A DNA stretch of 64,000 nt from Hwanghaeella sp964350445 (GTDB taxonomy: Bacteria; Pseudomonadota; Alphaproteobacteria; UBA8366; Aestuariispiraceae). The notes under the pieces were generated by a model, which searched no databases, had not been told where the DNA came from, and saw only the letters and a program-made list of their open reading frames with translations. The translations under genes were made by a program, and so were the position numbers. Shown in pieces: positions 60,167 through 64,000 of this stretch. The stretch spans positions 4,223 through 68,222 of the forward strand of contig CAYGKA010000024.1 in the NCBI GenBank assembly GCA_964350445.1, given 5' to 3'. Positions within the stretch are counted from its first letter, which is position 1; the number at the start of each line of letters is the position of its first letter.

Positions 60167-60251
60167 TTTCTTTTCAAGAACCATTTCGACGTGATATCCT
60201 GACGGGCAAGAACGGGCAGGCTTGCAAGCATGGGAACGGCGAGGAATGCGG

Positions 60252-60854
60252 ATGCCGACGAAACGCCAGAAACGCTACGAAGAAACCCGGGATCAACTGC
60301 TGGAGGTCGCCTGGGCGGAGTTTGCGGAAAAGGGATACGCCCACGCCGCCACGGAGAATATCGTCCACAAGGCAGGGGTGACACGCGGCGCGCTGTACTA
60401 TCACTTCAAGGACAAGGCCGAGATGTTCCGGGCGGTCATCGAACTGGCCCATATACGCATTCTGGATCGGATAGAGGCCGCTGCATTGTCCGCCCCGTCC
60501 ATCGGCGCTGGAATGCGCCAAGGATGCCTTGCCTTTCTGGATGCCTGTACCGATCCGGCGATAAGACAGATCGCGTTGATTGACGGCCCGTCGGTCCTTG
60601 GATGGGCGGAATGGAGAAGGATTGACGCCCGATACGGCTTCGGGTCCCTCTGCGCCGGTTTGGAGGAAGCCAAGAAGCAGGGCATGTTGCGGGGCGAAAC
60701 CGACCCGACCGCGCTGGCCTATCTTCTTTCAGGTGCGATGAACGAATCGGCACTCGCCTTGTCCGACCCGGAACTGTCCAAAGCAAAACGCGCAAAATTG
60801 CGACGCGCGCTGGAGGCCTCATTGCTGGCGATGCTGGCGACCTTCTTGGATTAG
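60252..60854 (+). CDS. TetR-family regulator
   Basis: 200 residues. Helix-turn-helix at about 11-57: L-L-E-V-A-W-A-E-F-A-E-K-G-Y-A-H-A-A-T and I-V-H-K-A-G-V-T-R-G-A-L-Y-Y-H-F-K-D-K, the A-L-Y-Y-H-F type. The ligand domain includes I-A-L-I-D-G-P-S-V-L-G-W-A-E-W-R. GAGGA lies 6 bases before the ATG at 60252; the in-frame ATG at 60246 would be too close. It is divergent from the VOC gene with shared inverted repeats. Confidence 0.87.
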   Translation: MPTKRQKRYEETRDQLLEVAWAEFAEKGYAHAATENIVHKAGVTRGALYYHFKDKAEMFRAVIELAHIRILDRIEAAALSAPSIGAGMRQGCLAFLDACTDPAIRQIALIDGPSVLGWAEWRRIDARYGFGSLCAGLEEAKKQGMLRGETDPTALAYLLSGAMNESALALSDPELSKAKRAKLRRALEASLLAMLATFLD

Positions 60855-60883
60855 GGCCGCCGGAAACAGGCCGGAGGGGATCG

Positions 60884-61381
60884 TTACTCCTCTCGCCGGA
60901 ACTTGTCGTGGCACATTTTGCATGTCTTCAGCAGGCGCGTCGCAACGGGACCGGCCGGCTGTGACCGGTCCTCGACATAGGGGATCGTGTTCCCAAAGCC
61001 GCCGGGCCCGTTATCCGCGACCGCTTTCAGCAGCACGGCTTCGCGCCGCATGTCCTCCACAAGCATCTTGAATTCGAGCCAGTCTTCCCAAATCACCGGA
61101 AGTGCTTCGGTGGGATCGTCGAGCGATCCATCCGGGAATTGGCGCAACAGGCTTTCACCGCCGTGTTCTTCGATTTCAGCCGCGGCGGCCACGACCGCGC
61201 CCGGGTCGTAGTCCTGCTTGCCCTGCATCATCGCCACGATGGACTTGGTCGCCCTTCCGATCGCCTTCATGGCGTCCATCCGTTCCTTCACGATCCCCGT
61301 CGCGGTGGAATGGGCATGGGCGGTTGCGCCCAACGCAAGAAACGCGAACAAGACGGCGACGGTCATAAAGCGGGACGGCAT
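60884..61381 (-). CDS. class II c-type cytochrome (cytochrome c'/c556-like)
   Basis: 165 residues with signal peptide (5-23, A-H-A). Four-helix pattern (R-M-D-A-M-K-A-I-G; I-W-E-D-W-L-E-F-K) and a single haem site near the C-terminus, C154-K-M-C-H158, as in cytochromes c' and c556. A Met near residue 35 could be the sixth ligand, suggesting c556. Periplasmic electron carrier or gas-binding protein. AAGGAAAG precedes the ATG. It lies 29 bp after another cytochrome gene; both probably share a transcript. Confidence 0.85.
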   Translation of the reverse strand: MPSRFMTVAVLFAFLALGATAHAHSTATGIVKERMDAMKAIGRATKSIVAMMQGKQDYDPGAVVAAAAEIEEHGGESLLRQFPDGSLDDPTEALPVIWEDWLEFKMLVEDMRREAVLLKAVADNGPGGFGNTIPYVEDRSQPAGPVATRLLKTCKMCHDKFRREE

Positions 61382-61410
61382 GGCTTTCCTTTCGAATGCG
61401 TTACTGAAGG

Positions 61411-61881
61411 TCAGGATGCGTTCTGCTGCGACAGTTTCGTGCGGCGCGCCTGTTCCTGCTGGATTTCCAACGGCCAAGTGCTCTTGATATAGACCAGAAC
61501 ATCGATGATTTCCTGATCCGTCAGCACGCCCTCGAATCCCGGCATGTCCGATTGATAATCCTGTCCCGCCGTCACTTGCGGACCGTATTTCGTGACGGCG
61601 AACAGCATCTGATCGGGATGATGCCAGGTATGGCCGCTGGGGTCATGCGGCGGCGCCGGCAGTCGCCCATCCGGGTTCCGCGCCCGCCAGTTCGGCTGCC
61701 CTTCCAGCTCAACACCATGACAGGCGGCGCAATGGTCCGTGTAGACCGCCTTGCCCAGCGCGATGCGTTCGGGCGTTGCCGCGCCGTCCAGCGCGGCTTC
61801 CGGCCCGCCGCTGCGAAACCAGACTGTCGCGCCGATCGCGATGGCCGCCACCGCGAAAACCGCCAGCGGCAGGAACCTCAT
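61411..61881 (-). CDS. class I c-type cytochrome
   Basis: 156 residues from ATG 61881 (a GTG at 61911 would extend it by ten). N-terminal anchor or signal (4-20). Haem motif C51-A-A-C-H55; distal Met in D-M-P-G-F (M113). P-A-P-P-H-D-P-S-G-H-T-W-H-H between them, and a C-terminal helix rich in Gln/Lys. The H-T-W-H-H region is common in cytochromes of copper-handling loci, but no copper genes are here. It is first of the two-cytochrome operon. Confidence 0.85.
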   Translation of the reverse strand: MRFLPLAVFAVAAIAIGATVWFRSGGPEAALDGAATPERIALGKAVYTDHCAACHGVELEGQPNWRARNPDGRLPAPPHDPSGHTWHHPDQMLFAVTKYGPQVTAGQDYQSDMPGFEGVLTDQEIIDVLVYIKSTWPLEIQQEQARRTKLSQQNAS

Positions 61882-62129
61882 GATTGTCCGGGATGGAATT
61901 GTCGCCTCCACTTGCTGTTCTTGCTCTAATTTTCCAACGATATCCGATGGTTAAAGGTTCCGGTAGGGGGAAGGTCAAGCCAACCCGACCCGCCGCGCAC
62001 GCCCGTGGACGTGTGGTCACTGGATATTTGCCGGAATCGACAGTCTTCAACCCCTGGCGCGAAGCCGTCCGGCCCGGTAAAAGCATCGGGCAAATCGGAA
62101 TATGCCAAGAATTAAGGGGAAATCTGTCC

Positions 62130-63245
62130 ATGGCTTCCAACAAAACGCTTTTGATGCTGCCCGGGGATGGGATCGGACCGGAAGTTTGCCAAGAGGTCCG
62201 CAAGGTCCTGGATTGGATGGACAAACGGCGCGCCGTCTCCTTCAACGTGAAGGACGGCCTTGTCGGCGGCGCCGCGTATGACGCCCACAAGACCGCCATC
62301 ACCGATGAGACGATGCAGGACGCCATGGATGCCGACGCGGTGCTGTTCGGCGCCGTCGGCGGGCCGCAATACGACAACCTGGGCTGGGACGTCCGCCCGG
62401 AAGCCGGCCTGCTGCGCCTGCGCAAGGAAATGGATCTGTTCGCCAATCTGCGGCCAGCCGTGACCTTCGACGCGCTGCTCGATGCCTCCACCCTGAAGCA
62501 GGAGGTGATCCAAGGCCTGGACATCATGATCATCCGCGAATTGACCGCGGGCGTTTATTTCGGGGAGCCGCGCGGCATGCAGACCCTGTCGGACGGCACG
62601 GAACGCTGCATCGACACGCAGAGCTATACCAAGGCCGAAATCGAACGCGTCACCGAAGTCGCCTTCGACCTGGCCCGCAAGCGCAACGGCAAGGTCCACT
62701 CGGTCGAAAAGGCGAACGTCATGAAGACCGGCGTCTTCTGGCGCAAGACGGTCAGCGACCTGCACAAGTCCGGCGGCTATGACGATATCGAACTGCTCCA
62801 CATGTATGCCGACAACTGTGGCATGCAGCTGGTTCGGAACCCGAAACAGTTCGATGTCATCGTCACCGACAACTTGTTCGGGGATATGTTGAGCGACGTC
62901 GCCGCCATGCTGACGGGCTCGCTCGGCATGCTGCCCTCGGCCTCGCTCGGCGCGGTCGACGAATACGGCCGCCGCAAGGCGCTGTACGAGCCGGTCCACG
63001 GCAGCGCGCCGGACATCGCCGGCCAGGGCATGGCCAATCCGCTGGCCATGCTGCTGTCGTTTGCGATGACGCTGCGCTACTCTTTCGACCTGCAGGAAGA
63101 CGCCGACCTGCTCGAACAGGCGGCCCAGGCCGTTCTGTCGCGCGGCATCCGCACCGGCGACATCATGGCGGCAGGGGCCGAGAAGGTCTCCACCGCACAG
63201 ATGGGCGATGCGGTTTGCGAGGAATTGGACAAGCGGGCGGCGTAA
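62130..63245 (+). CDS. leuB: 3-isopropylmalate dehydrogenase
   Basis: 371 residues. L-P-G-D-G-I-G-P-E near the start, R-E-L-T-A-G-V-Y-F-G-E-P-R-G, K-A-N-V-M-K-T and D-N-L-F-G-D-M-L-S-D and the C-terminal H-G-S-A-P-D-I-A-G are the isopropylmalate dehydrogenase blocks. It oxidatively decarboxylates 3-isopropylmalate with NAD. AAGGGGA lies 9 bases before the ATG; the frame is open 82 codons upstream without similarity. It should have its own promoter in the 248-bp gap after the divergent cytochrome genes. leuCD lie 7.8 kb upstream. Confidence 0.97.
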   Translation: MASNKTLLMLPGDGIGPEVCQEVRKVLDWMDKRRAVSFNVKDGLVGGAAYDAHKTAITDETMQDAMDADAVLFGAVGGPQYDNLGWDVRPEAGLLRLRKEMDLFANLRPAVTFDALLDASTLKQEVIQGLDIMIIRELTAGVYFGEPRGMQTLSDGTERCIDTQSYTKAEIERVTEVAFDLARKRNGKVHSVEKANVMKTGVFWRKTVSDLHKSGGYDDIELLHMYADNCGMQLVRNPKQFDVIVTDNLFGDMLSDVAAMLTGSLGMLPSASLGAVDEYGRRKALYEPVHGSAPDIAGQGMANPLAMLLSFAMTLRYSFDLQEDADLLEQAAQAVLSRGIRTGDIMAAGAEKVSTAQMGDAVCEELDKRAA

Positions 63246-63297
63246 GCCACGCGCAAGACTGAAACCACACGGCCGGGACGGCGGAAAGGGTGAACAA

Positions 63298-63939
63298 ATG
63301 GGCGACCTGATTGTACAGCCGACCGACGTCCTGGTCGTCGTGGATGTCCAAAACGACTTCTGCGAAGGCGGCGCGCTGGCCGTGCCCGATGGCGAAGGGT
63401 GCATCCCCGCCATCAACCGGTTGATCGACAAGTTCGACACCGTCGTACTGACCCAGGACTGGCACCCGGTCGGCCATTCCTCCTTCGCCTCCAGCCATCC
63501 CGGCACGGCGCCTTTCGACACCACGGACATGCCCTATGGCGAGCAGGTCCTGTGGCCGAACCATTGCGTGCAGGAAACCTACGGGTCCGAGTTCCACGCC
63601 GCGCTGAACGCGACCAAGGCCTGCCTGATCGTCCGCAAGGGGTTCCGGCCGGAAATCGACAGCTATTCCACATTCTATGAAAACGACCGTGAGACGGCGA
63701 CCGGTCTGACCGGCTATCTGAAAGGCCGCGGCTTCAAGCGTGTCTTCCTGGTCGGTCTGGCCACGGATTTCTGCGTCGCCTGGTCGGCGCTGGACGGCCG
63801 CGCGGAAGGGTTCGACGTGGTGCTGGTGGAAAACGCCTGCCGCGCCATCAACCTGAACGGATCGCTCGCCACCGCCATGCAGGCGATGGAAGACGCCGGC
63901 GTCGTGAAGTGCAAGTCGGATGAGGTCCGGACCGCATAG
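63298..63939 (+). CDS. pncA: nicotinamidase / pyrazinamidase
   Basis: 213 residues of the isochorismatase-like hydrolases. The catalytic triad is visible: D in V-V-D-V-Q-N-D-F, K in V-R-K-G-F-R-P, and C in A-T-D-F-C-V-A-W. Zinc ligands are in Q-D-W-H-P-x-x-H. It deamidates nicotinamide to nicotinate for NAD salvage. AAGGGTG precedes the ATG. It is 52 bp after leuB, with a perfect 23-bp inverted repeat beginning right after the stop codon. Confidence 0.95.
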   Translation: MGDLIVQPTDVLVVVDVQNDFCEGGALAVPDGEGCIPAINRLIDKFDTVVLTQDWHPVGHSSFASSHPGTAPFDTTDMPYGEQVLWPNHCVQETYGSEFHAALNATKACLIVRKGFRPEIDSYSTFYENDRETATGLTGYLKGRGFKRVFLVGLATDFCVAWSALDGRAEGFDVVLVENACRAINLNGSLATAMQAMEDAGVVKCKSDEVRTA

Positions 63940-64000
63940 CACCACGCCCCACGACACCGGCCGCGGCACCTTGCCCCGGCCGGTGTCGTGGGGCGTGGTG
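63940..64000 (+). terminator. perfect 23-bp inverted repeat directly after pncA
   Basis: Left arm 63940-63962 and right arm 63978-64000 are exact reverse complements around a 15-base loop; the window ends with the last base of the right arm. It begins at the base after the pncA TAG. Long for a terminator and without a visible T-run inside the window; it may be a strong or bidirectional terminator. Confidence 0.6.

Noticed and set aside
1..64000. tRNA, rRNA, CRISPR, insertion sequence or prophage features
   Set aside because: No cloverleaf, spaced repeats, transposase or phage motifs were recognised by reading; a tRNAscan or Infernal run would be the decisive check.

Overview
The window is a gene-dense, GC-rich stretch of an alphaproteobacterial chromosome. 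The gene order points to a Rhodospirillales-like lineage; I cannot name a species from sequence alone. The evidence is the block ribF / ileS-lspA-DUF3035 lipoprotein-M16-M16, the block dapF-mtaB-ftsY, the block ffh-rpsP-rimM-trmD-rplS-leuC-leuD, a DUF1289 protein, a MutL carrying its own endonuclease motif, and a REC protein with a Hpt-like tail. I see no tRNA, rRNA, CRISPR array, transposase or phage gene.

Layout. 1-10.3 kb is accessory: the end of a TauD-type dioxygenase, a hydroxyacid-oxoacid transhydrogenase-like iron alcohol dehydrogenase, a PanE-like reductase, three TadE/TadG-like pilus genes, a TetR regulator divergent from an orphan molybdopterin subunit, and an ArsR regulator with an ArsP/YraQ-type permease sharing a duplicated operator-like site. 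10.3-27.1 kb is mostly core: DUF1289, tadA, rluB, rsmD, an MFS pump, mutL, pgi, an M16 peptidase pair, a DUF3035 lipoprotein, lspA, ileS, ribF, a MaoC dehydratase and an amidase. 27.2-36 kb is mixed: a COG0523 GTPase, a YqaE/Pmp3 peptide, an OmpA-like lipoprotein followed by three hairpins, an M48 peptidase, a universal stress protein behind an FNR-type site, a TetR-GNAT pair, an MDR oxidoreductase and a DMT transporter. 36-47.7 kb has GDP-fucose synthesis (gmd, fcl), pgk, two unknown small proteins sharing a C-terminal motif, a TPR-methyltransferase, a Nudix hydrolase, a septation protein, a REC protein, a thioredoxin-like protein, ftsY, mtaB and dapF.

48-54.4 kb is the SRP/ribosome/leucine block: ffh, rpsP, rimM, trmD, rplS, leuC, a 78-residue unknown protein, leuD. 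leuB lies 7.8 kb further on (62.1 kb). Between leuD and leuB sit an AraC/GyrI-like regulator, a secreted subtilase and a secreted trypsin-like protease in convergent orientation, a double-PAS histidine kinase, a glyoxalase-like protein divergent from its probable TetR regulator, and two c-type cytochromes. pncA follows leuB, and the window ends in a perfect 23-bp inverted repeat.

Most interesting signals: (1) two tandem hairpins at 28.7-28.86 kb with an identical C-rich loop and stems whose differences stay paired only as minus-strand RNA; (2) a 23-bp site repeated upstream of arsR and inside the first codons of the usual permease call, suggesting the permease really starts at a downstream GTG; (3) two unrelated small proteins ending in the same RG-x-x-hydrophobic-N-hydrophobic-L-V motif; (4) an unknown small gene inside the leuCD operon. 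No complete new system is proven; these are leads.
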